Below, one piece after another: positions 33,251 through 45,822 of a DNA stretch of 64,000 bases (its first letter is position 1; every line of letters begins with the position of its first letter). The stretch comes from Malachius bipustulatus (lineage: Eukaryota > Arthropoda > Insecta > Coleoptera > Melyridae): assembly GCA_910589415.1 (NCBI GenBank), contig OU342637.1, forward strand, positions 41,136,162 through 41,200,161, given 5' to 3'. Under the pieces are notes generated by a model. That model was given only the letters and a program-made list of their open reading frames with translations. It had not been told where the DNA came from and made no database searches. A program made the position numbers and the translations under genes.

Positions 33251-36200
33251 ACATATCCTTTTATTATTTTCTATCTCACAAACGCCTGATAACAGCAACA
33301 TCGGCAGCTGGTGCTGATAACAGCACACCGGTCTACGCCAAGCCCCCACGCCCGGCGAGAGAGTAAGCAACCAGTATTATAGCTATGAAAGCCAGCAAGT
33401 TGTCAACCTTTGGCGTATTACCCTACAAAAATTATTAATAATATCACATCAGCTGCTCTTGACTACATGAGCAGCACCTCAAAAAAAAAACCACAACACT
33501 GCAATCAACACCCACAATGTTACAAAACACCCCCAGCGCAAACTCCACCGTCAAACCCACCACCTCATACGTGACAGCGGCAAAGTCAGTACCGAAACCC
33601 TCATTCCCGAAAAAGAAACTTCAAGATCGCCTCAAAGACGAAGCAATAGAGACTGAAAGCGTTGCATCACTTGGCTCGATCGTCCCTACCGACGAAGAAT
33701 ATCACTCTGACGTTTCTATCACCTCATATCAATCCCAAGAATCGTCTTACTAAAAACAAAATAGATATCACTCTTCTCCACTATAATATTTATTATAATT
33801 TGCACCATAATACAATGGAACTGCGATGGATACTATCCTCGCTTGGAAAGAATAGAACAACTCATCTCAGACACTACCCCCGACATTATCTGCCTACAAG
33901 AAACCAATTTCAAGATATCGCATAAACCTCGTCTCAGAAATTATGAGGGATATCATCACATTAGGAACACTCACGAGAGAGCCAGCGGAGGCTCCTCAAT
34001 ATTTGTGTCTAAGGATACATATAGCCAAAAATATCAACTAACTACCACCTTGAAAGCCGTCGCCATCAGAGTGTGGTGCCTACAAAAGACCACAGTGTGC
34101 AGCATCTACATAGCCCCGAACAGTAATCCGACGGAAACCGAGATCCTCGAACTCGCAAGACAGCTACCAAAACCATTCGTAATCACAGGTGACTTCAATG
34201 CCCACAACATCATGTGGGGATCAGACAGCACCTTTGGAAGGGGTAAAATAATTGAAAACATATTCAACAAAACCGACCTGTGCCTCCTAAATACAGGAAG
34301 TAGCACCCACTTCAACATAGCTTCAGGAAAACTGTCGTCCATTGATTAAAGCTTCAGCGATCCATGAACAATCCACCTTAATTAACTGGCGTACCTGTGA
34401 CAGCTTATATGATAGTAACCACTTTCCAATCATAATCTCAACACATACCAGCGCTAAGTCAAATGATAGAACAAGCAAGTGGAAATTAGTACAAGCCGAC
34501 TGGGACAGTTTTGCCACACACCTAAAAGCGCAAACAGATTCCCTCAATCTCTCCTGCAACATTGATCAAGCCACAAACCAGTTTATTAACTGCGTCATCT
34601 CCTCTGCAGAAAAACATGTAGGAAAATCCAGAATCTGCTCGAAGAAATCAATCCCATGGTAGAACGACACTTGCAAAACAGCTGTTCAAGGCTGCAAAAG
34701 GGCCCTAAGCAAATACCGAAGAACTCGGACGCTCGAAGACCTCATAAAATTCAAAAAACTAAAAGCTACTTCCAAATGCATCCGTCTCCAAAAATACGTC
34801 TCCACGCTGACAACCGAAACACAACCAAAAGAAGTTTGGTCAAAAATTAAGCGAATGCAAGGACGTGACACAACACGCAAGATACCAGCTCTGTCACATA
34901 ATGACAGATGACCACAGACAACCAAGCAATTGTCAATATTCTCGCTAATCACTTCCAAGCTCACAGCAAGGATACTAACGTCCCCCGAACCATCCATATA
35001 ACGCGCTCAACAGAACTTTTTGACTCAGGCTCACTGAACACACCTTTCACACGTCAAGAACTTTACCATGCCTTATCGTCCTGCAAAAAACTCTGCAGCA
35101 GGCCCAGATGACATTCCCTTTATCTTCCTTAAAAACCTCCACGCAACTAACCTCAACAAACTTTTAGAGCTCTACAACAACATTTGGACTAGCCAAGAAT
35201 TCCCATCTATGTGGAGGCAATCTATAATCCTACCCTTCAAGAAACCTCATCGAAGCCCAACCGATCCAAAATCATATCGACCTATTTCGCTAACCTGCAC
35301 AATGTGCAAGCTAATGGAGAAAATGATCAACAAGCGCTTGCTCTGGTATCTCTCAAGACACAACATTCTGAACCCAACCCAGTCCGGCTTTAGACCTCAC
35401 TGAAGCACCTTAGATAACCTTGCCCTACTTCAGACTGAAATCGCAGATACAATTGCCGCAAAACGAGACGTTATCGCTGTAATTTTCGGCGTAGAGAGAG
35501 CTTTTGACACAGTCTTAAAATCCACAGTCTACAGAAAGCTAGAAGAGATAAACCTATCTGGAAACATCTTAGCATTCCTGAAAAACTTTCTAACTAACAG
35601 GACATTCAAAGTAACAGCTAATGGTAAAACATCCCACACGTTTGCATTAGAAAACGGTGCATCTCAAGGCGCAGTACTAAGCACTACCTTATTTATACTA
35701 GCAATAAACGATATCTGCTCAACCGTAAGACCGCCAGTCAAGCATGCCGTTTATGCTGATAATCTTGTTCTTTTCTGCTCTGGGAAGGTTACAACAACCA
35801 CATGCGGCCTACTACAACACTCAGTAAATGAACTCGCCCAGTGGGCACGCCGAACGGGTTTTAATTTCTCCCCTTCAAAGTCGAGAGTCATAAAATTCAG
35901 CAGAAGAAGAAACAACCAAGCCCCGAACATCACTTTCAATGGTGAGTCCCTGCAAGTGACTGATCACCACAAGATACTGGGAGTAACTTTCGACAGCAGA
36001 TTGACATTGAGAAAACATATCCAGAGCGTCAAAGGTAACTGCCTTCGCCGACTTAATTTCCTAAAGGCCCTAGCAAGCCTTCAATGGGGGGCTGAAGAGA
36101 ACATCCTTCTCAGAATATAAAGAGCCCTAATACGCTCTCAGCTAGACTACGCAAGTCCTATATGTTCTTCTGCTAGCAAAACCACTCTTAGCAGCCTAGA

Positions 36201-37568
36201 CACGGTACATAACACCACACTTCGCATATGTCTAGGAGCCTTACAATCTAGCCCCACTATATCCCTTTACTGTGAATCACACGAACTGCCTCTCCATTTA
36301 CGCCGCGACCAACTACTTCTATCATACTCCGTCAGAGTACCAGCAAACCCAAACAACCCAGTCTATCATATTCTCACCACTGCACAAGAACCACCCGCCA
36401 ATCCATCCACAACACTACACTCAATCCCTAATAGGCTAAAACTTTTACTAAACAACACCAACCTAACAAAAACTCTTCCTCATCCCGTAACCACCATCCC
36501 TCCATAGACGAAAATTCTATCAGCCGTGAATACCACACTCAGTAAATCCCAACGCACTCCTACGACTACGACAAACTTTCCTGGAATTGATCAACTCCAA
36601 AAAATTTGGGGAAATCTTGCACACCGACGCCTCAAAATCAGAAACTGGTGTCAGCTGCTCAGTCACCACCTCTACATCCATCATCTCCAGGCATCGGCTC
36701 AACAAACAATGCAGCATACACACAGGAGAGTTATACGGAATACTCTGTGCAATAAAAACGATAACACACGCCGACAAGTCAGTCGCCGTTTGCACAGACT
36801 CACTCTCATCTATCCTGATACATAATAGAAAACATCTACACCCAAAATACCCTGGCCCAATTCATACATGAAGCCTGCCACCTGCTTGCCACACAAGGTG
36901 TCCACATCTCCATCATCTGGGTACCCTCACATGTAGGCAACGCAGGAAACGAGAAAGCAGACTCCGCAGCAAAAAGTGCCATACAATCCGACTTACCTAT
37001 AGTAGACCTACAACTGCACACTGATCTGAAGAACCATCTTAGGCAAGGCGTCACGATCTGGCAAAATATATGGAGCCAATCAAACACCAAGCTAAGCATC
37101 ATTCATCCACAGATAACCACAGACACGCTACCACCCATGAAAAGAAGGCACAAAACCATTATTCACAGACTGAGAATCGGACACACAAAAGTGACTCATG
37201 GCTTCCTAATGGCATCAACTAACCCACCATTCTGCGATCAGTGCAACACTAACAGCCGCCTTACAGTCCAGCATATTCTTGCAGAATGCAAACAGTTCTC
37301 CCAAGCTCGCCAACGATATAAGATAACGGGAGACATCCACCAAGACCTCAGATTATCCAACAGCTTCGACAATTTGATAAATTACCTAAAGGACATCGGA
37401 GTATACAATAGCATCTAATCAGGACCCATACATCACAAATCAAAACTAGATTTACTGTGCCACTAACGTAACTCAATACAAAATTAAAGTAAGGCTGATT
37501 ATGTAAAACACTGTATATTGTGCCAACGACCGCCAGTTGTCGAGGCACGTTAAGCTAAATAAAAAAAA
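33250..37568 (+). mobile_element. I-like LINE with RNase H, decayed
   Basis: ORF1 tail at 33517-33753. ORF2: endonuclease (PDIICLQETNFK, VITGDFNAHNIMWGS, LLNTGSSTHF, DSNHFPIII), RT (KNSAAGPDDIPFIFLKNL, DPKSYRPISLTCTMCKLMEK, QSGFRPH, VERAFDTV, VYADNLVLF), RNase H (ILHTDASKSETGVSCSV, AVCTDSLSS) and a C-terminal cysteine motif (FCDQCNTNSRLTVQHILAEC). It ends in a short A-rich tail after GTTGTCGAGGCACG. Many stops and frameshifts; the palm motif is YADN. The 3' end matches the element at 60150-64000. Confidence 0.85.
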
Positions 37569-37732
37569 TTATGACCAAAAATAATAAATCAAATGTGGAG
37601 CAATAAATATCAATAATAGTTCATAAAGTGTACACAGCTTCGGTCAAATAATAACCTCCACACAGATAATCGATATGCCACTCATTTCCATGCTGAAAAA
37701 TCATAATAAATGATGTAAGTAAGTACACTCAC
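37569..37732. other. HERC2 intron 3' of exon 5
   Basis: Short AT-rich segment between the LINE tail and the donor at 37732. No feature seen. Confidence 0.5.
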
Positions 37733-37874
37733 TTGCTCCACTAGAATCAGCTTCAGCCATAACTTCTCGTGGCAACATCCCATTGAACCTATCTAAACTG
37801 TCCAACACTTCCAACAGCAATGGTAAAAATCCATTAACATACCTGGATGGCATCACCAAAAGTGATGTGATTAC
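37733..37874 (-). CDS. HERC2: HERC2-like, exon 5 in this window
   Basis: A 142-nt exon, acceptor TTTTAG at 37875 and donor GTGAGTGT at 37732. The phase-0 start reads VITSLLVMPSRYVNGF, then LLLEVLDSLDRFNGMLPRE. Human HERC2 has LLGGLLEHLDRFNHLAPGKE at this point, a clear match. It leaves one base that completes a codon with the exon at 11983. It is too short for ordinary ORF lists. The intron after it is 25.7 kb and filled with transposons. Confidence 0.88.
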
Positions 37875-38824
37875 CTAAAAATTAAACGAAAAAAATGTAT
37901 TGCGTGTACGGAATTTGAATTCTGTATCGAATACTGATTTGAATTCAAGTGACACATAATGGGAAAATATTTGAGGCGAGTCGACCACCCTCAAAAACTT
38001 TACAGTAGTTTAGGGTGGAAGAAAATTTTAATTTTTCTCTGCATTAAAAATATTTCAACATTGCATTTTTTTGAAAACTTCCTGTTCCACAAAACAATGT
38101 AAATTGCAATAACGTTTACTGATAAACAATAACGTTTTATTTCCCATCTAGGAATACAGATCTGTGACTAGCTCCATCTCTGATTTGTTTATTGAGATTC
38201 GCAAGTCAATTCAATGAACAGAGATGGCAGTGAAAATTTAGCATATTTCTCTGAAAGAATTGTAATCACATATTGAAAGTTGTACACTTTCAGTCGTTAG
38301 ATGGCTGCCTTGCAGTCACTATGTTTCCGACAAATCAATTTACTTATGTAGTTTAAATTTCTTTCTGTTCAGCACACTCCTCTGATGGTGATAATATGTC
38401 AGACTGATGAGCTGGAAATAACCAGTGAAACATCGATGCCTCTGTCTTTACCATACCATTAGAGTTGTGTCGTTCAGAAAACGTTCTTGTTTTTCAATAA
38501 ACGGATCAATTTGTTTCATGTGAATTGCATTTTCTTGAATAATTATTGAAAAAAAAGTATTTGTAATTTTACATAGCATAGCAGTGCTAAATTAACTAAA
38601 CTGGTTTTGTGACATTGTGACAAATTTTTTGCTTTGTAAAAAATTTAAAAATGAAAAGTGCAAAGTTGCAAAGTTATCTAATCTAATAACAAGTTGCAGG
38701 CGAATAAAGTCTTTTGTTGCAGTCTTCCAATTTTTAATTGAAAAATAATGAACAAAAGATACAACTATTTGCTAATCGGGCTGGTAGTTAAATGGTTACA
38801 CTGTACTTACTAATCATTGTTTAC
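37875..38824 (-). other. HERC2 intron between exons 4 and 5
   Basis: 950 bp, the only mid-sized HERC2 intron here without an identifiable large transposon. A weak inverted pair CCATCTCTG...CAGAGATGG lies at 38173-38227. Confidence 0.6.
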
Positions 38825-39274
38825 CTTATATAGCAGACTCCCAGCTGGTGACTCCAACACAACATTATGGATCAACTCCAGACTAGCCGGATATTGCTTC
38901 AACATTGCCGCTAGCTTCTTAAACAGCCAGTTGGCGCAATGCAGGAGCTCCATCAGATGAACTGTCAGGAGCTGTAGGCACTGCTTATCGGTTGAGAAGG
39001 ATGTAAGGGTATGTGAGAGGTAACATGAAATTAGGGAGGTGAGATTATGTTCAAGGTTGGCGGGAGGGGAAAGGGAACTTACAGAATCTTGGAAAACGAG
39101 TTGCAAGAATGTGTGCTGATTTTTGAGGTAGAACTGGATGGAGTGAGCTAGTAAATGGTTAAAAATTGAGGATAAAAGTGTCCTTAGTCGGAAAACCTGT
39201 ATGTTTTCATTTTTCTGCCACCGCGTATCTGCTTTATTGATGAAGTGTGATTCGATACTTGAGATTGTTTTGCA
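38825..39274 (-). CDS. HERC2: HERC2-like, exon 4 in this window
   Basis: A 450-nt, phase-0/phase-0 exon. Acceptor TTTCTTTCACAG, donor AAG/GTAAAC. The product is alpha-helical and hydrophobic (HLLAHSIQFYLKNQHTF, then LLTVHLMELLHCANWLFKKL, ending ESPAGSLLYK). It corresponds by position and pattern to the human HERC2 stretch ending FTGVLLPELV. An internal GTAAGT at 39082-39077 could be used as an alternative donor, but no good acceptor follows and the frame stays open, so I read it as exonic. Confidence 0.8.
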
Positions 39275-40020
39275 CTGTGAAAGAAAAAAGAAAAATTAAA
39301 TTTCTCACATTCGATTAATTATTGTTTTATTAATTCAGTAAGGGTCGGGTTTTCAAACATAACTTTCAGGCTGTTTTGGGTTAGCTAGAAGTTAGAGTGC
39401 AGCGGTATGTTTCAATCAATTACAGAATGAATGTTAACAAGTTACATTGTCGCATAGTCTGTGATCTAAATTTTGGAAACACTTAAATAAGCTCAACTAA
39501 TCAGGCACTTCTACACCTATGCATTGTGTTGATTTGGGACATGAATGGCATCATGTACCACATACTTTCTTAGGATCAAGTTGAGATCGCAATAAATTTG
39601 TTATAAAATTAACACAATCATTTTTTGTTCCAATAGCACTGGGGACAGAAGAATGTGTGTGTGTCTCTCTCTCTATCTATCTATCTTTGTTTATTGGATA
39701 CATTATTCACTACTGTCTTCGCGGTCAGTACTCTTACTGTGAGCTAGACAGATGATAGACTACACCGACGAACAGATTAATGCGGTCGACACGCAAAGGA
39801 ACTTGAAACTTGTGTTTGAGTTTCTATTTTGGTAGCAGCGCTCCATTCCATGTGTCAAATTATGTTGAATTGAAAGTATGCCATTTTTAGTCATAGTAAT
39901 AATCCCAGGTTTGATCTGCCTTGGATTATTTAAGGAGCAAGGACGAAGGGAAGGAACCGATTGTGGTGGCCTTGCTAAAAGTTGTTTTTAAAATTTAGGA
40001 ATAAGGGTACAGGGAGTAGT
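39275..40020. other. HERC2 intron with composite microsatellite
   Basis: Mostly unique AT-rich sequence. At 39653-39686 a (TG)n(TC)n(TATC)n microsatellite. No coding signal. Confidence 0.5.
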
Positions 40021-41770
40021 AAGTAATAATTATAATAACTTCTAGGGTAGGTTCAAAGCCCTTGTACTGAAGCTTGCGCTTATTGTACCCCTTGGGTAAA
40101 TATCTCATCGGTCCCATCTCCCGAAATTATTTCAGTATGAGTCCAATGGGTGCTTGTTCTATTTCTTTTGGTTCTGCCATTTTGGTCCCAAATACTAGAA
40201 GTCTAGTTCCCTCTAGTGCTGGGCATTCACACATTAGGTGGTATGGGGTTTCCCCCCCTCCCTACATCACCTGCAATCTGGGATATTTTTCACTCCTATT
40301 ATTTAGAGGTGGTTCATTAGTGGGCAGTGTCCTGTTAGAAGTCCAATTGCCCATCTCAGCTGGTGCTTACTCAGCTTTTTCAGTTACATCTTCTCTGTTC
40401 CCTCTTTCCTTTACCCACCTAGTCGCTTGAACAGCACCCCAGTTAGGTTTAGGTAAGGTCTGCATTGAAATTGCTCTATTTTCTCCCATAGGTTTTCTCC
40501 CATGAGGAAAATTAGTTGTTGGCCTTTTGTGTCAGGTTTTCTGTCCACAAGGATCCACGTTTCATTAGTGGGCAGTGTCCTTTTAGAAGTCCAATTTCCC
40601 ATCTCAGCCGGTGTTTACTCAGCTTTTTCAGTTACATCTTCTTTGCTCCCTCTTCCCTTTACCCACATAGTCGCTTGAACAGCACCCCAGTTAGGTTTAG
40701 GTAAGGTCTGCATTGAAGTTGCTCTATTTTCTCCCATAGGTTTTCTCCCATGAGGAAAATTAGTTGTTGACCTTTTGTCAGGTTTTCTGTCCACAAGGAT
40801 CCACGTTTCATTAGTGGGCAGTGTATTTTTAGAAGTCCAATTTCCCATCTCAGCCGGTGTTTACTCAGCTTTTTCAGTTACATCTTCTCTGCTCCCTCTT
40901 CCCTTTACCCACCTAGTCACTTGAACAGCACCCCAGCTAGGTTTAGGTAAGGTCTGCATTGAAGTTGCTCTATTTTCTCCCATGAGGAAAATTAGTTGTT
41001 GGCCTTTTGTGTCAGGTTTTCTGTCCACAAGGATCCACGTTTCATTAGTGGGCAGTGTCCTTTTAGAAGTCCAATTTCCCATCTCAACCGGTGTTTACTC
41101 AGCTTTTTCAGTTACATCTTCTCTGCTCCCGCTTCCCTTTACACACCTAGTCGCTTGAACAGCACCCCAGTTAGGTTTAGGTAAGGTTTGCATTGAAGCT
41201 GCTCCATTTTCTCCCACAGGTTTTCTCCCATGAGGAAAATTAATTGTTAGCCTTGTGTGTCAGGCTTTCTGTCCACAAGGATCCATACTTCATTAGTGGG
41301 CAGTGTCCTGTTAGAAGTCCAACTGCCCATCTCAGCTGGTGCTTACTCAGCTTTTTCAGTTACATGTTCTCTGCTCCCTCTTCCCTTTACCCACCTAGTC
41401 GCTTGAACAGCACCCCAGTTAGGTTTAGGTAAGGTTTGCATGAAGTTGCTCTATTTTCTCCCATGAGGAAAATTAGTTGTTGGCCTTTTGTGTCAGGTTT
41501 TCTGTCCACTAGGATCCACGTTTCTGGTTTTTAATCCCTGGTTTTGAATTCCCAGTATTTTTTGGATTTTTTCTGGTTCCTCTTGGGTCCCCTGGTATCC
41601 ACACTGGTGCTCTTATAGGTTTCGGAACGTCCTTGGTGCCGAGTTTCGCTCCTGACCAGGGTTCCATTTCCCTGACCATCCGCACTAGCCAGTCCTCTGT
41701 GGCCTGGTCAGCGCAGGAAGCCATGACCTCTAAGCTGCACTCGCGAGAACCTTGCCGCAGGTTCTCCTTC
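40020..41770 (-). mobile_element. Rearranged LINE: ORF1-like part joined to RNase-H tail
   Basis: Minus strand. At 41724-41509 it reads ADQATEDWLVRMVREMEPW, PIRAPVWIPGD and NTGNSKPGIKNQ, resembling the DUF4780-type ORF1 domain of insect LINEs. At 40300-40080 it reads GGETPYHLMCECPALEGTRL, the cysteine/histidine tail of RNase-H-bearing LINEs. The whole RT is missing; a tandem array occupies the junction. Not functional. Confidence 0.65.
40313..41520 (-). repeat. Five-copy ~246-bp tandem repeat of LINE sequence
   Basis: The motif TTCATTAGTGGGCAGTGTCC starts units at 40313, 40561, 40807, 41041 and 41289 (spacings 248, 246, 234, 248). Units are highly similar and carry the same minus-strand open frame (MGNWTSKRTLPTNETW). 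The unit appears to derive from the LINE tail, expanded after deletion of the RT. Confidence 0.85.
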
Positions 41771-42765
41771 TTTTACGTTGTTCCAGTTCCTTACTGGTCC
41801 CGGGTTTTGTTACACTGGGGTTCACCTTCAACCCTAGCTTTCTAGGTTCTTCAGTTTCCCCGTGGTTTTGTAGTTTCTACTCTTTTCTCAGTTTCCTGCG
41901 AGTAGTAAGTAGAACGAACAGTACACCTGTAGGTATTGTAGAGAGAGGACGTGTCGGGGATTGCAGGGAGATCAAACCTGGTGCTTAGGTACATACCTAA
42001 AGAATGAAAATGTGTTAACTTGATTAAAGCAAAATAAACATTCATTTTCTCGTAACTATTTGACTAATTACTATTCTTGTTTATCTCGTTCCTGGTAATT
42101 TGACACCATGGTGGGGATTCTTATGGTCTGGTCGAAAGGGTTAAATATTGTAAATATAAAATCCCTTCGCAATCAAAAAATACATTGTAAATATTATTTC
42201 TCGCTGTTTATGCTCATTATTTATTATTCCTTTTACCTCAATCTAAAGGGTGTATTTTTAATGTTACAAAAAATTTAAAGACATATTCTTCGGTCAAAAA
42301 TCACCAAACAATTTACGTGAAAAAATTACGTGATATTCACTGAGACCCCCCTCTCCACAAAGTAAGTTTACATGAAATTCTGTTCGACCCTCTCCCCTGA
42401 ACGCTTCACATAATTAATGGATGCCCTAAAATGTGGGAATTGGTATTAAAAAAGTAACTTGTATCGATTATATATATGACATCGATTAAAAGCAGAGTTA
42501 TGTACCTCAACCGGTTCAAAAATGATCTTTTTTTACATCCTTTATTTCAAAAACAGTGCACTTCCAGACACACATTAATGGAAAAGTTCTTGTTTATTTT
42601 TGACTAAAGAATCTCACTTTTTATTTTATTTTTTGCAATATTAAAGATACAGAAACACAGAAATATAAAAAAAAGTAAAAGAATCAGCTCTTGATGTTGA
42701 GCTAGCCTAAGCGAAATATTTCGTTACAAGCTATATGAAAAATTCTTTACTTCCGAGAAATATTC
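41771..42765. other. Intergenic/intronic, old repeat traces
   Basis: 41771-42060 may be LINE 5' sequence. At about 42290-42430 a segment with ACGTGAAAAAATTACGTGA and GAGACCCCCCTCTCC looks like an old dispersed repeat. Nothing else recognised. Confidence 0.35.
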
Positions 42766-45020
42766 GCTGAGTGAACGTCGTGGCGTGCGGTAGTGTCGAG
42801 CGAACCAGCATATACGCTGCGAGGAAAAGATACGGTAAGTGATTTATAATAAATGCAGGCAGTGCCTGCCGAATAAACCTAATAATTGATAAACAGTGCC
42901 AAGAATAAAATATACAAGATACAATCAGTGGCTCATCACGCCAGTGGCGTGCCGTTTGCTACGCTGCGATAATCATATCTCCAGGTAAGCAGCTGGCTTC
43001 ACCCTAAACTCTAGATGGACCCATCCTACTGCGATGCATCACATATCACAGCAATACCCATCGTCAGGATACTCCCCCAAAAACCATCATAACGCGACAT
43101 ACCCTGAACATCAAGGTGCCATGCAACCGAACATTTCGTATTCACATTCGCAATTACCTCTCCAAGGACCCCATCTTCACATCTCAAATCAATCCAGCCT
43201 AAATGGCAATAATCTAATTACCTTAGAACAAATCCCACAATCAGACCATTCGAATTAGCAGAATAGAGCTCAAATCAACATAGTTATAACCCCCAACATT
43301 CAAAACAGTTCCGAGGAAGCACTAAACAAAAACCCCTGGCAAGTGATCAGGAAACAAAAATTCAGCAGCCAAAATAGAGGTCCCGAAAGCCCAAACTCTC
43401 CACCCACAAAAATAAACAACCGTTTCAGTGCATTGTCTGATATAAGTATAAATGAAACCGAGCAAACCGACTCAATGCAAGTAACTGAAGAGCAAAAACC
43501 CTCTAAGCCCCCTCCAATATTTATATACGGCGTTAAAAACTTCATACAAATGATGGACAACTTCTCCCAAGTAGTAGCAGAGGAACAGTACTATAGCAGG
43601 ACCCTACCAAACGACACCATAAAAATTACCACACACACAATGGACACCTATCGCAAGCTAATGAGGCACCTAAAACAAGAAAATATCGTACACCACGCAT
43701 ACCAAATCAAAGAAGACCGAGCTTACAGAGTGGTAATCAGGCACCTCACCACTCTGTACCAACTGAGGACATCAAAGCAGAACTGGAAAACAATGGCCAT
43801 AAAGTCCGTAGCATAACAAATATCAAGCATAGACTAACAAAAGAACCCCTACCATTATTCTTCATTGAACTCGAACCCCAAAAGAATAACAAAGAAATTT
43901 TCAACCAATCCTTCCTGTACCACACCAAAATAACAGAACTGTAGAACCACCTCGAAAAAACAACAACATAATCCAGTGTACGAGATGCCAATCCTATGGA
44001 CATTCTAAGACCTACTGCTCCAAACCCTTTAACTGTGTCAAATGCGGTGATCAGCACGATACGAAAGTCTGCAATAAACCGAAAGACACTCCAGCCAAGT
44101 GTGCTTTATGCCAACAAGATCACCCTGCAAACTACAAGGAATGTGCTGTATACAGAGAACTGATGGTAGCCAGGAGTAAACCACCAAGAAGAAATCAACG
44201 GCAGGCATCAGAACTACCCAACTCAAACCCTCAGTTACCCGATAACATAAGGCAACAAAATATGTCTCCCCACAATAACCAACAAACGTACGCAAATGTA
44301 GCAAACCCCAGCATTCCCAAGCACGAACCCCCAGTCATAGAACCACAACTGACAGCACTTCTGAGCGAACTTAAAACTATGATTTCGCAAATGATCAACC
44401 AAAATGGCATGACATTAAGTTTATTAACTCAAGTCATCGGTAGACAAAATTTATAAACATAATAAGATTCGCAATCTGAAACGCCAACGGTTTGCAAAAC
44501 CATAAACAAGAGATAATTACGTTTATCAATATGAACAAAATTGATACTCTGCTCATCTCCGAAACCCATTTTACAGATCGAACGATTTTTGGGATACCAT
44601 TATACACTACCTATCACACCCCTCACCCTGACGGGACGGCCCACGGTGGCTCAGCAATCATAATCCGCAACGCTATCTTGCATCACGAATTATCAAAATA
44701 CCAAACAGATAAAATCCAAGCCACTAGCGTCCAAGTGAACGCCAAGCACTGGAAATTCAACATAACAGCAACTACAGCCCGCCACGACACGCCATATCCC
44801 CAGACGATTATAAAACCTACTTCCGAACCCTAGGTAATCGATTTATAGCCGGTGGAGACTGGAACTCCAAGCACACACACTGGGGATCCAGACTAATCAC
44901 TACCAAAGGAAGAAATCTTCTTCGTGCGATGACAGACAACAACTACGATTTTCTATCAAATGGAATCCCCACCTACTGGCCAAGTGACCCTAGGAAACTC
45001 CCCGACCTCCTTGATTTCTA
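42766..45020 (+). mobile_element. Jockey-clade LINE, 5' part only
   Basis: It begins with a GC-rich 5' UTR (GTGAACGTCGTGGCGTGCGG). ORF1 at 43034-44455, with one in-frame stop near 43258 and a frameshift near 43745, carries three cysteine knuckles: CTRCQSYGHSKTYC, CVKCGDQHDTKVC, CALCQQDHPANYKEC. ORF2 starts near 44465 with NANGLQNHKQEIITFI and TLLISETHF (the Jockey endonuclease signature), then GGDWNSKHTHWGS. It stops abruptly at 45020 next to a CAGGGTG-family repeat, so the rest of endonuclease, RT and 3' end are absent. Confidence 0.82.
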
Positions 45021-45222
45021 GTGATGTATCACACGATATCTGTTCCCTATGATGATAAGCAAAGGGGTAGCTACCCCTGCCAAACGGGTGAACTTGAGTA
45101 GTTAAATTTGTCACAAAAATATGCCTACTTCGGTAACAAAATCGACCTGTTTCGGCGTTTTTCGCGTACCTCTTCAGTTCCCAAGTTATTAGGGCGAGTG
45201 ACGTTTTTGTTGGGCCACCCTG
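45021..45222 (+). repeat. CACCCTG-ended repeat, copy 1 of direct pair
   Basis: It starts GTGATGTATCACACG and ends GGGCCACCCTGTA. It is about 90% alike to 45282-45483 with a period of 261 bp. It contains GGGGTAGCTACCCC, a perfect small palindrome. Confidence 0.75.
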
Positions 45223-45281
45223 TATGTAAGCGAAACCCAAAATGTTTGATATCGTTGTAAAGAGAATTCAAATAGCTTTTA

Positions 45282-45483
45282 AATGATGTATCACTCGGTA
45301 TCTGTTCCCTATGATGATAAGCAAAGGGGTAGCTACCCCTGCCAAGGGGGTGAACTTGGGTGGTTAAATTTGTCACGAAAATATGTCCCCCTCGATAACA
45401 AAATCGACCTGTTTCGGCGTTTTTCGCGTGCATCTTCAGTTTTCAAGTTATTAGGCCTGGTACGTTTTCGCTGGGCCACCCTG
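45282..45483 (+). repeat. CACCCTG-ended repeat, copy 2 of direct pair
   Basis: Direct repeat of 45021-45222, same ends and the same GGGGTAGCTACCCC palindrome. Direct rather than inverted arrangement sets this pair apart from most family members in the window. Confidence 0.75.
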
Positions 45484-45822
45484 TATATTTTCTTTGACAC
45501 TATTTCCTTTTTGATCCTGTAATTTGTAAGAGTTGTAGGACATTCTTGTGAAATAAAGGTTATTATTAACCATATTTAAATAATATTTTTAAAATCGCTA
45601 AATGAAAACTGTCCATTTAATAAAGCTGCAAGGTTAATTTTTTATTAATTATTAATAAATGCTACATTTATTGAATTCATTGAAGCAAAGGTAGTATTTG
45701 CCTTATAAAAATCAGTTATGTGATTATTTGTTAAGAAATTCTGGTATGTATGTATATAGAGTCAATCTCTTCTAAAATTTTCATTTTCCACATCAGTAGA
45801 TTTTGACTTGACAGTGACTATA

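Noticed and set aside
39076..39083. GTAAGT inside HERC2 exon 4 as a donor
   Set aside because: No convincing acceptor follows, the frame stays open through the region, and phases of the flanking exons already agree.
40411..41184. Several 60-77-codon ORFs starting MGNWTSK
   Set aside because: Repeated because they lie in the 246-bp tandem array derived from a LINE tail.
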